Source: Candidatus Uhrbacteria bacterium
Lineage (GTDB): Bacteria > Patescibacteriota > Patescibacteriia > 2-12-FULL-60-25
Length of the DNA: 64,000 bases
Direction: 5' to 3'
Assembly (NCBI GenBank): GCA_016222815.1
Contig: JACRQE010000003.1
Span: forward strand, 327,248 to 391,247
Numbering within the stretch: the first letter of the stretch is position 1; the number at the start of each line of letters is the position of its first letter. The notes below the pieces were generated by a model, which saw only the letters and a program-made list of their open reading frames with translations, did not search any database and was not told the DNA's origin. This document shows positions 9,631 to 18,228 of the stretch, piece after piece. Made by a program: the position numbers and the translations under genes.

Positions 9631-11154
9631 TTATTTCGAGGCGAACACCTTGTTCCACTCTTCCAGTGCGGCTTTTAGTCCGTTTTCGATATCCGGTTCC
9701 AGCGCCTTCTTTTCCTCCAAATCCGCCATCATAGCGGTGTATTGGCCGTCCAAAAAGCGGTGCAAACCAGTTTCCCAATCGCGGCACTTGTCCAACGGAA
9801 CTTCATCCACATAACCGCGCGTCACTGCGTAGAGCACCGCGACCTGATGCTCCATGGACATGGGTTCGTATTGTCCCTGTTTCAGTATTTCGATGGTATG
9901 GCGTCCGCGTTCTATCTGTTTGCGCGTCGTCTCATCCAAATCGGTCGCGAACTGGGCGAAAGCCTCGAGTTCCGCGAACTGCGACAGGTCGAGCTTAAGC
10001 TGGCCCGCGACTTTCTTCATGGCCTTGGTTTGAGCCGCGGAACCTACGCGGGATACTGACAAGCCGACGTTCATGGCCGGACGGATACCGCGGTAGAACA
10101 GGTCGCCTTCGAGATAAATTTGGCCGTCAGTGATGGAGATGACGTTGGTCGGGATGTAGGCCGAAACGTCGCCGGCTTGGGTCTCGATGATCGGCAGTGC
10201 GGTGATCGAACCGCCCCCGGCTTCTGCGTTGCGGCGGCAAGAACGTTCCAACAGGCGTGAGTGGAGGTAAAAAACGTCTCCCGGGTAGGCTTCGCGTCCT
10301 GGCGGGCGGCGCAAGAGCAGAGAGACTTCTCGGTAGGCCCAGGCTTGTTTGGAAAGATCGTCGTAAATCACGAGCACGTCCTTGCCCTGGTCCATGAAAT
10401 ATTCAGCCATGGCGCAACCTGTATAAGGCGCAAGGTACTGGAGGGCGGCAGGCGTCGAAGCTCCGGCAACGACGATGATCGTATGGTCCATGGCGCCGTT
10501 CTCTTGGAGTTTAGCCATGATTTTTGCGACCTTCGAATCTTTCTGCCCGATAGCCACATAGACGCAAACCATGCCATTCCCCTTCTGGTTGATGATGGTG
10601 TCGATAGCGATGGCTGTTTTACCGGTCTGGCGGTCGCCGATGATGAGTTCGCGCTGTCCTCGGCCAATCGGTGTCATGGCATCGATGCACTTGATGCCGG
10701 TCATGAGCGGTACGGTGACTCCCTGGCGCTTCATCACGCCTGGTGCGATTTTTTCGACCGGATAATCAGCTTTCGCCTTGATGTCGCCTTTGCCGTCGAT
10801 CGGTCGGCCCAGGGCGTCCACGACGCGGCCGATAAGCGAGTCGGATACCGGGACCGACATGATCTTGCCCGTGGTCTCCACCTCGTCTCCGGCTTTGATG
10901 GTCTGCCATTCGCCCAAGACCATGGCGCCGACGCGGTCATGTTCCAGGTTGAGCGCCACGCCCATCTCGCCGTTCGAGAACCTGACGAGTTCCATTGATT
11001 TCGCTTTGCTTAAACCGGCGATTGAGGCGATGCCGTCGCCGACATCCCTAACCACGCCCGTTTCCTTTTCGTGGACTCCGGCTTCGAACTGCTCGATGCG
11101 CTTCTTGAGGCTGTCGGCGATGTGCGCCGCTGCGGTTACGTTTTTCGCGTTCAT
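9631..11154 (-). CDS. atpA: ATP synthase alpha subunit
   Basis: Non-catalytic nucleotide-binding subunit of the F1 hexamer. The 507-residue protein has the P-loop GDRQTGKTA, the [14 protein letters not shown] beta-barrel/hinge segment, and the conserved [17 protein letters not shown] motif near the interface. Length is normal. It sits 22 nt after atpH. Confidence 0.98.
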   Translation of the reverse strand: MNAKNVTAAAHIADSLKKRIEQFEAGVHEKETGVVRDVGDGIASIAGLSKAKSMELVRFSNGEMGVALNLEHDRVGAMVLGEWQTIKAGDEVETTGKIMSVPVSDSLIGRVVDALGRPIDGKGDIKAKADYPVEKIAPGVMKRQGVTVPLMTGIKCIDAMTPIGRGQRELIIGDRQTGKTAIAIDTIINQKGNGMVCVYVAIGQKDSKVAKIMAKLQENGAMDHTIIVVAGASTPAALQYLAPYTGCAMAEYFMDQGKDVLVIYDDLSKQAWAYREVSLLLRRPPGREAYPGDVFYLHSRLLERSCRRNAEAGGGSITALPIIETQAGDVSAYIPTNVISITDGQIYLEGDLFYRGIRPAMNVGLSVSRVGSAAQTKAMKKVAGQLKLDLSQFAELEAFAQFATDLDETTRKQIERGRHTIEILKQGQYEPMSMEHQVAVLYAVTRGYVDEVPLDKCRDWETGLHRFLDGQYTAMMADLEEKKALEPDIENGLKAALEEWNKVFASK

Positions 11155-11176
11155 ATATTCAGGTTAGTTGGTTTGG

Positions 11177-11722
11177 TTAGGCGGCGACTGACAAGGCTTG
11201 TTTAAGACGGGTAATCTTGCCCTTCACGCTGGCGTCAAAGGTCCAATCGCCGACCGTGATGACCATTCCGCCGAGTATGCTTTCGTCCGTGTCTTCGTGC
11301 AGGTGCTGGGTGCCGCCGAACTTCCCTTTCAATATCGCCGAGAGATCCGAACGTTCTTCCGGGGTCAAGGGCACGGCGCTCGTCACATGGATTTCGTAAT
11401 GTTCAGCCAAAGATTGCGCGTTGTTGACCACCGCCGCGGCGAACACCCCGAAATCTTTGAGCACCCCTCCCTCTTGCATGATGCAGAGCGTATTCAGGAC
11501 CAGCGGATGCACGGATTTCTCGAAAGTCTCGATGAGCGCATGCCGACGCGTATCCAGCGGAATCGTTGCGTCAGCGTATTCCGCCAAAAAGCGTCTGTGC
11601 GTCTTGACCGACTGCCCGACCAGATGGACGCTCCTCACCACTTCGGCCACGGCATCCTGTCCCTGGGCCGTTTGGACCAAGGCTTGCGCGATATCTTTGA
11701 TTTTGCGCGTTTGGATGGCCAT
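11177..11722 (-). CDS. atpH: ATP synthase delta subunit
   Basis: Peripheral-stalk subunit that ties the alpha subunits to subunit b. The 181-residue protein is mainly helical with the C-terminal GGMVITVGDWTFDASVKGKI motif characteristic of the OSCP/delta family. Start is 4 nt after the atpF stop, consistent with translational coupling. Confidence 0.93.
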   Translation of the reverse strand: MAIQTRKIKDIAQALVQTAQGQDAVAEVVRSVHLVGQSVKTHRRFLAEYADATIPLDTRRHALIETFEKSVHPLVLNTLCIMQEGGVLKDFGVFAAAVVNNAQSLAEHYEIHVTSAVPLTPEERSDLSAILKGKFGGTQHLHEDTDESILGGMVITVGDWTFDASVKGKITRLKQALSVAA

Positions 11723-11726
11723 AGCT

Positions 11727-12254
11727 TCAGGTTTTGACGTTTGCCTTCTTGAGTTCGGCCAAAGCCTCGTCTATCAACTGCCGTTGTTGTTTGGCGTCGA
11801 AATGCAGGGCGACTTTTTCCGTGGCTTGGGCGATCAAAGTGGCTATATCGTTTTGCAGTGCCGAAAAAGCCGAGTCCCGCTCCACTGCTATCCGTTCCTT
11901 GGTCTCGCTCACGATTTTTTCTATCTCCGCCTTTGTTTCATCAAGTTTTTCCTGACGCACGGCCTCGGCCCTGTTCTGCGCTTCTTCAATCAGCCTTTGG
12001 CCTTCGTTGCGCGCTTCGCGGATGACGCGCTCCTTCTCGATGTCGCTTTCCTGCAGGCGTTTCTTGGCTTCTGTCGCGTCTCTCAAACCTTTGGCGATCT
12101 CTTTGGCGCGTTTGTCCATGGCCGCCAAAAGCGGTCTGTAGACCCAATGCCAAAGGGCTCCAACGACAATCGTGAAGTTTACGAGCTGGGCTATGAACAA
12201 TTTCCAGTCCAAGCCGAGTGTCCCTAGTACGCTTTGTGTTGCATGAGGTTCCAT
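11727..12254 (-). CDS. atpF: ATP synthase b subunit
   Basis: Peripheral-stalk subunit. The ATG at 12254 gives 175 residues; a longer frame would run back into atpE and is rejected. Architecture is standard: a short N-terminal segment, one membrane helix around LFIAQLVNFTIVVGALWHWVY, then a long charged amphipathic helix with alternating Ala/Glu/Lys/Arg that forms the dimeric coiled coil to delta. Confidence 0.93.
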   Translation of the reverse strand: MEPHATQSVLGTLGLDWKLFIAQLVNFTIVVGALWHWVYRPLLAAMDKRAKEIAKGLRDATEAKKRLQESDIEKERVIREARNEGQRLIEEAQNRAEAVRQEKLDETKAEIEKIVSETKERIAVERDSAFSALQNDIATLIAQATEKVALHFDAKQQRQLIDEALAELKKANVKT

Positions 12255-12309
12255 ATTGGTTTCGATCGGCTCCCCGCTTGCGCGGGAAGCCTCGGAAATC
12301 GATATCGAT

Positions 12310-12534
12310 TTACAGCGTGAATACCACGACCAGCGAGTAGATGGCGATGGCTTCTGCGAAAGCGGCACCGAGCAACATCGGGACGAACAGCTTCTCGGTT
12401 GATTCCGGGTTGCGGCCGATGGACTCCATGGCTTTAGCTACGATCTTGCCGATGGCGAAGGCAGGAGCGATACCACCGATGGCGATGGCGCCGGCTTTGG
12501 CCAAGAGCTTTACGGATTCTGCATCCATAGTCAT
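12310..12534 (-). CDS. atpE: ATP synthase c subunit
   Basis: Proteolipid ring subunit of Fo. The 74-residue protein forms a two-helix hairpin joined by the polar loop GRNPE. The ion-carrying Glu is in helix 2 (GAAFAEAIAIYSLV). The neighbouring positions lack the Gln and Glu-Ser pattern of sodium-type rings, so a proton-type ring is more likely (inference). A weak Shine-Dalgarno (GGAA) lies 8 nt upstream; an internal ATG at 12528 is the alternative start. A stem-loop in the 127-nt gap before this gene may raise its output. Confidence 0.96.
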   Translation of the reverse strand: MTMDAESVKLLAKAGAIAIGGIAPAFAIGKIVAKAMESIGRNPESTEKLFVPMLLGAAFAEAIAIYSLVVVFTL

Positions 12535-12621
12535 TTTGCGTTCCAGCTCGACGATATTGTTTTTGGGTTTAACGTCGTCTGTCGCGCGGTTACTCTTTAA
12601 TCCCGAATCACTATCGCTAGT

Positions 12622-12660
12622 GTTCGGACCTGAATCCTCAAAAAGGACTCGGGTCCGGAC
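12622..12660 (-). other. Intercistronic stem-loop between atpB and atpE
   Basis: A 16-bp imperfect stem (12622-12637 with 12645-12660, three mismatches or wobbles) and a 7-nt A-rich loop. It begins 1 nt after the atpB stop codon. No U-run follows on the transcribed strand, so it does not look like a terminator. An RNA-stabilising or processing element is more likely, which would suit the high copy number needed for subunit c. Confidence 0.6.
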
Positions 12661-12661
12661 A

Positions 12662-13501
12662 TTAGGTGGCCGGCGCCGGTTCTACGTGATGTTTTTCGCC
12701 ATGCCCTTCGTCATGCGCTTCATGCGAGGTTGTCATGGTCGTCAGGTACACCAGCGTCAACATGCTGAAAACCGTGGCCTGTATCACGCCCACGATGAGT
12801 TCAAGCGCGATGAACGGCAGCGGTACGAAAAACGATACCATGGACGAAATCACGGTCATCAGCACTTCGCCGGCGAAGATATTGCCGAATAGACGCAATG
12901 AGAGCGACAGGATTTTGGCCACCTCGGAGACGAGTTCGAGCAAACCGACGCCGAACTGCACCACAGCAGTCACCAAATTCATGGGTTTCAGCGACACGAT
13001 AGCTTTCCATAGTCCACCAAGTTGTATGAATTTGTTCCAGTGCACAAAGAATCCCAAGGTGAACATGCCGATGACATGGGAGGCTATGACCGAAACTAAA
13101 GCCATGGCCAGGGTCATGTTCAGGTCGCTGTTCGACGGCCGCAAAATCGGGACCAGCTCAATCTCGCCGTGCATCATGAGCCATCTGCCGATGCTTCCGG
13201 TTCCAGGCAGTAGGCCAATCCAGTTGGATAAAAGTATGAAAATGAAGAGCGTACCGACCAAAGGCAGGAATTTCAATGATTTTACGCGCGACCCCGTGAC
13301 TTGATCGAAATAACCTAGCAAGAACTCAATCAGGCTCTCAACCGCCGATTGAAGTTTGCCCGGGATGCGTTTGATACCGCGGCTGAAGCTGAACGCAAAA
13401 ATCACTATCAAAAGCGTGACTAAACTCGAATTGATGTAAGCATTCGTGACCGTGAAGTGTCCGATTTCGAAGATTGGTTCGGCAGCTATGGGGATGTTCA
13501 T
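12662..13501 (-). CDS. atpB: ATP synthase a subunit
   Basis: Stator channel subunit of Fo, 279 residues with five or six membrane helices. The essential Arg is in SLSLRLFGNI near residue 200, followed by the conserved helix IALELIVGVIQATVFSMLTLVY. The C-terminal tail is unusually His/Glu-rich (EAHDEGHGEKHH). The start overlaps the atpZ stop by 4 nt. Confidence 0.96.
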   Translation of the reverse strand: MNIPIAAEPIFEIGHFTVTNAYINSSLVTLLIVIFAFSFSRGIKRIPGKLQSAVESLIEFLLGYFDQVTGSRVKSLKFLPLVGTLFIFILLSNWIGLLPGTGSIGRWLMMHGEIELVPILRPSNSDLNMTLAMALVSVIASHVIGMFTLGFFVHWNKFIQLGGLWKAIVSLKPMNLVTAVVQFGVGLLELVSEVAKILSLSLRLFGNIFAGEVLMTVISSMVSFFVPLPFIALELIVGVIQATVFSMLTLVYLTTMTTSHEAHDEGHGEKHHVEPAPAT

Positions 13502-13746
13502 TGTTTGGGGCCGCCAAGGCGTTTTGCGATATCTTTTGCCTTGCGGGAAATCAAGATATAAGCCGTGAAGAGCGCGATAGCCAGTCCGAGGATCGTGAAC
13601 CAGGGAGTTGCGCCCAGACGATTATCGAGCCAGCGTCCGCCGAGTGCGAGTAAAGTCGTAGGCAACGCGATGATAATCACGATGTCCCAGACGATGTTCA
13701 GCGCCTCAAGCAGCTTCATGTCCGTTTTTTTTGCAGGTTCGGCCAT
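13498..13746 (-). CDS. atpZ: AtpZ/AtpI-like small membrane protein
   Basis: An 82-residue protein with two membrane segments (IVIIIALPTTLLALGGRWLD and PWFTILGLAIALFTAYIL). The LGGRWLDNRLGATPWFTILG pattern is shared with AtpZ/AtpI proteins, which aid c-ring assembly or ion supply to the ATP synthase. First gene of the atp operon; promoter 13761-13789. Confidence 0.85.
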   Translation of the reverse strand: MAEPAKKTDMKLLEALNIVWDIVIIIALPTTLLALGGRWLDNRLGATPWFTILGLAIALFTAYILISRKAKDIAKRLGGPKQ

Positions 13747-13760
13747 ATCTAGGCGTCGCG

Positions 13761-13789
13761 AGTGTACCCAAATAATAAAAAAAGGTCAA
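13761..13789 (-). promoter_or_regulatory. Promoter of the atp operon
   Basis: TTGACC (13784-13789), exactly 17 nt spacer, TACACT (13761-13766). Predicted start is about 7 nt upstream of the atpZ ATG with no Shine-Dalgarno, so the transcript would be nearly leaderless. Confidence 0.6.
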
Positions 13790-13811
13790 TGGCGGTCCAA
13801 ATTCGGGACGC

Positions 13812-14714
13812 CTAATTCGCGTCAATTGCCTCGCGGATCCACGAATAGAAGAGTTTGTCAGATTGTATTCCGGCTGTAGACAAGGCTTTCGGCATTAGCG
13901 ATGCCGATGTGAAGCCGGGAATCGTGTTTGTTTCGAGGAATGTGATATTGCCGGAGCTGTCCACGATGAAATCAGAACGGGAAATATGCCGGAGTCCCAG
14001 CTGTTTATGCGCCAAGAGGGCTAATCGCTGTAATTCATCAGATAAACTATCAGGAATCGGCGCCGGGCAGATTTCATCGCACTTCGCAGGGTCGTATTTC
14101 GCTTCCAGGTCGAAAAAAGCGGTTTTCGGCTTTATGGCTATGACCGGTAGCGCGATATCCCGTCCTTCAGACTCCACTATGCCCACCGTGAACTCATCGC
14201 CTGCGCAAAAGTCCTCGATGAGCCAGGTGATCGGAGAGTTCGAATGCTTGTCGCGAAAATCCTCCAACTCATCCTGGCTTTTGCAGATTGCCGTGTGGTA
14301 TGACGAACCGCTATCGATCGGTTTAACCACAACAGGCTTTGACCAAGCCGGCCAATTTTCCCCCGGCATGACCACGTTCGCTTCAGCGACAGGCATACCA
14401 AATGGTGCCAAAACTGATTTTGTCTTCTGTTTATCGATGGCTAGCGCGTGAGCTCGGCAGGAAGAAAACAAGAAAGGGGTGCCTATAAGCTCCAAGAATC
14501 CCTGGAGCGAACCGTCCTCGCCCCATTTCCCGTGGATGACCGGAACTACACACTCGATATCGCTCCTTGCTTCCAGAAATCTGTCCAAATCTCCAGGAAA
14601 ATCAAACAGCGCGGTCTGAAAACCCGCGCCATCGATTATTGTACGGATGTTCGCCGCGCTTTTACGTGAGATACCTGCTTCATCCCCGATGCCTCCGGTC
14701 AGGATTGCGATCAT
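13812..14714 (-). CDS. ddl: D-alanine--D-alanine ligase
   Basis: ATP-grasp ligase that makes the D-Ala-D-Ala dipeptide used by MurF. The 300-residue protein has the Ddl fingerprints HGKWGEDGSLQGFLELIG, VVKPIDSGSSYHT (ATP-binding lid), and ETNTIPGFTSASLMPKAL (Mg and D-Ala binding). Length is normal for Ddl (about 300-350). The start overlaps the tatD stop by 4 nt. It is the last gene of a five-gene run that starts at 17351. MurF, its downstream partner in the pathway, is encoded at 53501-54808. Confidence 0.93.
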   Translation of the reverse strand: MIAILTGGIGDEAGISRKSAANIRTIIDGAGFQTALFDFPGDLDRFLEARSDIECVVPVIHGKWGEDGSLQGFLELIGTPFLFSSCRAHALAIDKQKTKSVLAPFGMPVAEANVVMPGENWPAWSKPVVVKPIDSGSSYHTAICKSQDELEDFRDKHSNSPITWLIEDFCAGDEFTVGIVESEGRDIALPVIAIKPKTAFFDLEAKYDPAKCDEICPAPIPDSLSDELQRLALLAHKQLGLRHISRSDFIVDSSGNITFLETNTIPGFTSASLMPKALSTAGIQSDKLFYSWIREAIDAN

Positions 14715-15550
14715 ATCTTGAAGAACCTTCTCGCATTCTCCGTCGTTATCTCCGCGACCTCTCCGTAATCCATTTTCCGCAGTTCCGCGATTTTCCTCGC
14801 GACATACTCGACATAGCTCGGCTCATTCTGTGCTCCGCGGTGCGGATCCGGTGCGAGCCATGGCGCATCTGTCTCTATCATCATCCGGTCGAGCGGCATC
14901 CTCTCGATGACGCGGTGTACGTGCTTTTCAGGATCCAGCGATTTTTTGACGCCGAACGTGATGATGCCTGTGAACGATATCCAAAGTCCCAGATCCAAAA
15001 GTTTTTGCGCTTCTTCCCAGTCGCCGGTATAGCAATGCATCACCCCTTTGATTTTGCGTCCTTTGGCCTGTTCGTCCTTGATGATGGAGATGAAGCGTTC
15101 TCCGGCTTCGCGGCAATGGATGATGAGCGGCTTGTCGACTTCCTCCGCCAATGCGATATGTTGCCTGAATACGTCTTCTTGGAGTTGTTCTGCTTCTTCT
15201 CGCTTCAGTTCCGGGTCGATACGGAAAAAATCCAAACCTGTCTCTCCGATTCCGACTACCTCGTCGAACGAGGCTAAGGTTCTGATCTTCTCGAAATCGT
15301 AAGGCTCGTGCTCTCCCTCGCTTTCATCATGGTAAGTACTCGTCAGATGCTCCGGATGGTAACCGACCGAAGCGAAGACGCCATCATGTTTCCGTGCGAA
15401 CTCAATCCCCTCCCGTGAAGTCGTAGCCGTGGTGCCCACCGTCACGGTCCACGCGTCCTTTTCTTTCATGCGCGCCAAAACCTCCGGTAGGTTGTCTTTG
15501 TACGCCGGAAAATGGAGATGTGAGTGCGAATCGATCAAATGCGGCGTCAC
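14711..15550 (-). CDS. tatD: TatD-family metal-dependent hydrolase
   Basis: TIM-barrel nuclease/hydrolase family acting on DNA ends or RNA 3' ends in other bacteria. The 279-residue protein begins with the DSHSHLHF metal motif, and carries VGIGETGLDF, HCREAGERF, GVMHCYTGDW and IETDAPWLAPDP, the standard ligands in order. It overlaps the cvpA stop and the ddl start by 4 nt each, so the three are tightly coupled. Confidence 0.93.
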   Translation of the reverse strand: MTPHLIDSHSHLHFPAYKDNLPEVLARMKEKDAWTVTVGTTATTSREGIEFARKHDGVFASVGYHPEHLTSTYHDESEGEHEPYDFEKIRTLASFDEVVGIGETGLDFFRIDPELKREEAEQLQEDVFRQHIALAEEVDKPLIIHCREAGERFISIIKDEQAKGRKIKGVMHCYTGDWEEAQKLLDLGLWISFTGIITFGVKKSLDPEKHVHRVIERMPLDRMMIETDAPWLAPDPHRGAQNEPSYVEYVARKIAELRKMDYGEVAEITTENARRFFKI

Positions 15551-16023
15551 AACAGTAGTCCTAGCAAGGTGTGGAACACCCCTTCGACCCAGATGGCTAC
15601 CTGCGATGTCGCGAACCAGTTGATGAGCGTGGGCGAGAGATGGAAATTCAGGACAAGGTAAATGACGCCTCCCAGGACGATGACGCCTTCGACCAAACCG
15701 AGGAGAGCTCCCAGTAGTTTATCGATCGATTTCAGGAAAGGCAGGAGTTTCAGGATTTCGAATAAACCATCCACTAGCTTGAATGCCAGGCCGGCTAATC
15801 TCGTGATGAGCACGAAAATCAGGATGAATGCGATAAGTCGCGCCCAACCCGCAGGCATGAATATGCCGAAGATTCCGACCAGATAGATCGACCAGGCTCG
15901 GGCCGCGATGAAGCCCAGAACCGCCCCGATGAGCCTTCCCAGGGTATAGACGAATCCGTCTTTGGCTCCGGCTCCTGCAAATCCGAGGATAAGCAGCGCT
16001 AGGACAATGTCAACTAAAATCAT
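15547..16023 (-). CDS. CvpA-family membrane protein
   Basis: A 158-residue protein with four hydrophobic segments (VDIVLALLILGFAGAGA, the LIGAVLGFIAARAW region, LIAFILIFVLITRLAGL and VIVLGGVIYLVLNF). The GAKDGFVYTLGRLIGAVLGF stretch is typical of CvpA, named for colicin V production. In most bacteria its role is envelope homeostasis and is not well defined. Twenty nt separate it from rsmI. Confidence 0.85.
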   Translation of the reverse strand: MILVDIVLALLILGFAGAGAKDGFVYTLGRLIGAVLGFIAARAWSIYLVGIFGIFMPAGWARLIAFILIFVLITRLAGLAFKLVDGLFEILKLLPFLKSIDKLLGALLGLVEGVIVLGGVIYLVLNFHLSPTLINWFATSQVAIWVEGVFHTLLGLLL

Positions 16024-16043
16024 ATGGTTGTATGGCTGTAAGT

Positions 16044-16724
16044 TTACCTCTTTGGTTTAGGGCCGACAATGATGACGAATTCCCCCTTGGTGCTCGTGTT
16101 TTTTAGTCTGACCGCCACCTCTTTAGCCGTCCCTCGATACAGCGTTTCGTGCATCTTGGTCAATTCCCGTCCCACGAAGACCAGCCTGTTCTCCTCCAGT
16201 TCGGTGGACAACGAATCTATGGTCTTATCTATGCGGTGGGTCGATTCCAGGAATATGCTCGAAATCTTGTTTTCCGCTATCTGTTTGAACAGCGTCTGTC
16301 TCCCCTTCTTGTGCGGGATGAAGCCAAGATAGTGGAACTCCTGCAGGTCAAAACCGCAGACCGAAATCGCAGCCGTCAACGCAGACGCGCCGGGAATCGG
16401 TACTATCGTCAATCCCGCTTCGTATGCAGCCTCCACTAGCTTGCCTCCTGGGTCGTTCATGTTCGGCGTCCCTGCATCGCAGACATAAGCCACATTTTCT
16501 CCCTCGTGTATTCGTCTGATGGTTTTCTCGACCGACGCGGGTTGTGTATGTTCATGCACGATGGCCAACGGTTTCGAGATCCCGTATGACGTCAAGAGTT
16601 TGGACGTCACCCGCGTATCCTCGCAGACGATCAGGTCGCAGTTTCGCAGCGTATCCAAACCCCTCTGGCTCATGTCCTGCAGGTTGCCGATAGGCGTCGC
16701 CACCATGAATAGTTTTCCGCTCAT
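16044..16724 (-). CDS. rsmI: RsmI, 16S rRNA (cytidine-1402-2'-O)-methyltransferase
   Basis: SAM-dependent 2'-O-methylation of C1402 in the ribosomal decoding region. The 226-residue protein belongs to the tetrapyrrole-methylase fold; it shows LFMVATPIGNLQDMSQR, CEDTRVTSKLL, CDAGTPNMNDPG and IPGASALTAAI, all in order. It is slightly shorter than typical RsmI (about 275), lacking most of the C-terminal extension. The start is 3 nt after the stop of the secreted protein gene. Confidence 0.94.
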   Translation of the reverse strand: MSGKLFMVATPIGNLQDMSQRGLDTLRNCDLIVCEDTRVTSKLLTSYGISKPLAIVHEHTQPASVEKTIRRIHEGENVAYVCDAGTPNMNDPGGKLVEAAYEAGLTIVPIPGASALTAAISVCGFDLQEFHYLGFIPHKKGRQTLFKQIAENKISSIFLESTHRIDKTIDSLSTELEENRLVFVGRELTKMHETLYRGTAKEVAVRLKNTSTKGEFVIIVGPKPKR

Positions 16725-16727
16725 ATT

Positions 16728-17351
16728 TTAATACATCCTGAATATCGCTTTGAATGAATTTGCGATTCGGTCAGTCAGTTCGCTCCACTTGAATTCATCT
16801 TTGCCTTTCAGCCTTATGGTGTAGCGTCCTGTTCTCCCGTCAGGCGCCCTGATGGCGATACCGTAAGTCGCTTTTTCCGGCAAAGCTATTTTGACCCTCG
16901 GACCAATGAAGAACGAAGTGAAGACCGATCTGTCGAAGTACGCCCCTCGTTCATTTACCCGGCTGACGATGGCGCCATTGCCCTCGCCGATCACGATCAC
17001 CGGATCTTCTTTGGGTTTAGCCAGCCCAGGACCGAAAAAAGTCAGGGTCGGATCGAAATCCCCGTCCGCTTTCGGCGTATCGAGCTCTATCTGCAATTCC
17101 GTGTCTTTCGGAGCAGTCACCGAGTAATAAGCGGTCTGGTCTTTGTTTTCCAATCGTCCGAAAAACCTCTGTTCCGTCTTGGTGTCACGGATGATGATTG
17201 CGGTTTCCGGCGAATAATTGTCGGTTTCCTGGAAACGCATAATCTCGGCATTCACCCGAGTCGGTTGGACCAAAACGGCCGCAATGCCTAACGCAGCAGC
17301 CGTCATTGAAGCCTTATTATCGAATCTTCTGGCCTGTTGCGTGTTTGGCAT
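16728..17351 (-). CDS. Secreted or membrane-anchored hypothetical protein (PPC-like beta domain)
   Basis: A 207-residue protein with an N-terminal hydrophobic segment (TAAALGIAAVLVQPTRVNAE) resembling a signal peptide. The rest is predicted beta-rich; YYSVTAPKDTELQIELDTP, FDPTLTFFGPG and RTGRYTIRLKG resemble bacterial pre-peptidase (PPC) beta-sandwich domains, which often sit on secreted proteins. The likeness is judged by eye. It heads the operon with rsmI, cvpA, tatD and ddl. Confidence 0.6.
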   Translation of the reverse strand: MPNTQQARRFDNKASMTAAALGIAAVLVQPTRVNAEIMRFQETDNYSPETAIIIRDTKTEQRFFGRLENKDQTAYYSVTAPKDTELQIELDTPKADGDFDPTLTFFGPGLAKPKEDPVIVIGEGNGAIVSRVNERGAYFDRSVFTSFFIGPRVKIALPEKATYGIAIRAPDGRTGRYTIRLKGKDEFKWSELTDRIANSFKAIFRMY

Positions 17352-17366
17352 GTTTGGAGTTGCTCC

Positions 17367-17372
17367 AGTATA
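17367..17372 (-). promoter_or_regulatory. -10 box for the 17351 operon
   Basis: TATACT on the minus strand, with a weak -35 TTGTTG (17390-17395) at 17 nt. It lies back to back with the promoter of the 17446 gene. Confidence 0.4.
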
Positions 17373-17418
17373 CGGTCTGGGACCCGGCGCAACAAATCAT
17401 GACGCGGTCTGCCCCGCA

Positions 17419-17427
17419 TGATATGCT
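17419..17427 (+). promoter_or_regulatory. Extended -10 for the 17446 lipoprotein gene
   Basis: TGA-TATGCT, with a possible -35 ATGACG at 17399-17404 (17 nt spacer). Predicted leader about 12 nt. Confidence 0.4.
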
Positions 17428-17445
17428 ATCCCATGATTCAAAGCT

Positions 17446-18132
17446 ATGCATTTTACCAAAATTTCGCTCCTCGCCGTTCTTTCCGTGGCTTTCCTCTTGG
17501 GCGCGGGTTGTTCAGGTTCTAAGACCCAAAACGGTACGGCGACCGGTGTCCCAAGTAATGTCCCATCCGCCCAGCGCGGCAAGCCAGAGACTAAGCCCCT
17601 GGATCCGAAGTCCGAATATCTTCTGGCCCAGGCGAATTTTCATAATGCCAAATCCTTCAAAGCCAAATTCACGTTGCCTACCTCCCAAGGTATCGTAAAA
17701 GGAGACCTTTCTTATCTCAAACCCGACCGTTTCCGCGGCACCATGCAGATGGATAAGGGCGACATCACGGATATGATCCTGGTCGCGGATAATTGCTATA
17801 TGCGGGTCGGCAACAATCCGTGGGTCGACATCTCGGGCAGCAAAGTCGCTAAACAGACCATCGAAAACATGCGGACCGCGGTCCAGGGCAATAAGGTCCT
17901 CGACCAAAGCGAAGTCGAAAACCTGGAGATCGTGTCCAAACGCTGGGATCAGCTAAGGTCATGCGACATGTTCGCCGTCAGGCTTAAGGACTCGACACCC
18001 GACTTACCCGTCATCAACCTCTGCGTCCAAGATGGTTATCCTTTGTTCCTGGAAGTCGACACTCCGAACGGAGTCATGCATGTCGATTACTACAATTACA
18101 GCAGCGTCTTCCTCATCGAAAGGCCAATGTAG
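17446..18132 (+). CDS. Lipoprotein, LolA/LppX-like fold suspected
   Basis: A 228-residue protein whose first 22 residues form a lipoprotein signal (VAFLLGAGC, Cys22), then a Pro/Ser-rich linker. The folded part has KSFKAKFTLPTSQGIVKGDLSYLKPDRFRG-type alternating strands (given here in pieces: KAKFTLPTSQG, GDLSYLKPDRFRG), then VADNCYMRVGNNPWVDIS and INLCVQDGYPLFLEV. This pattern resembles LolA/LppX-type lipid-binding half-barrels. The assignment is by eye. It is monocistronic: own promoter upstream and a strong terminator 17 nt downstream. Confidence 0.6.
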   Translation: MHFTKISLLAVLSVAFLLGAGCSGSKTQNGTATGVPSNVPSAQRGKPETKPLDPKSEYLLAQANFHNAKSFKAKFTLPTSQGIVKGDLSYLKPDRFRGTMQMDKGDITDMILVADNCYMRVGNNPWVDISGSKVAKQTIENMRTAVQGNKVLDQSEVENLEIVSKRWDQLRSCDMFAVRLKDSTPDLPVINLCVQDGYPLFLEVDTPNGVMHVDYYNYSSVFLIERPM

Positions 18133-18148
18133 CTTCGGACTCGAATTC

Positions 18149-18185
18149 AGCGAAAAACCTCGCAAAAATTGCGAGGTTTTTCGCT
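18149..18185 (+). terminator. Strong intrinsic terminator after the lipoprotein gene
   Basis: A perfect 17-bp stem with a 3-nt AAA loop (18149-18165 with 18169-18185), the 3' arm containing a run of five T. It works on both strands and isolates the clpB promoter from upstream transcription. Confidence 0.9.
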
Positions 18186-18188
18186 GCT

Positions 18189-18217
18189 TTGACACTTAGC
18201 AGTCATAGAGTTAGACT
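18189..18217 (+). promoter_or_regulatory. clpB promoter
   Basis: TTGACA (18189-18194), 17-nt spacer, TAGACT (18212-18217). The ATG is at 18229, so the transcript would start only about 4 nt before it. No Shine-Dalgarno is visible. Confidence 0.7.
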
Positions 18218-18222
18218 GCTAA
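18196..18222 (+). promoter_or_regulatory. CIRCE-like operator (HrcA site)
   Basis: Perfect inverted repeat TTAGCAGTC-N9-GACTGCTAA, matching the layout of CIRCE (TTAGCACTC-N9-GAGTGCTAA) with one compensated change in each half. It sits between the -35 and just past the -10 of the clpB promoter, where a bound repressor would block RNA polymerase. This points to heat-shock control by an HrcA-type repressor encoded outside the window. Confidence 0.85.
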
Positions 18223-18228
18223 AAAGCT

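Noticed and set aside
11727..12368. Longer reading frame for atpF
   Set aside because: The extra 38 residues overlap atpE and do not resemble subunit b; ATG 12254 gives the standard N-terminus.
12622..12660. atpB-atpE hairpin as a terminator
   Set aside because: No U-run follows and the operon clearly continues.
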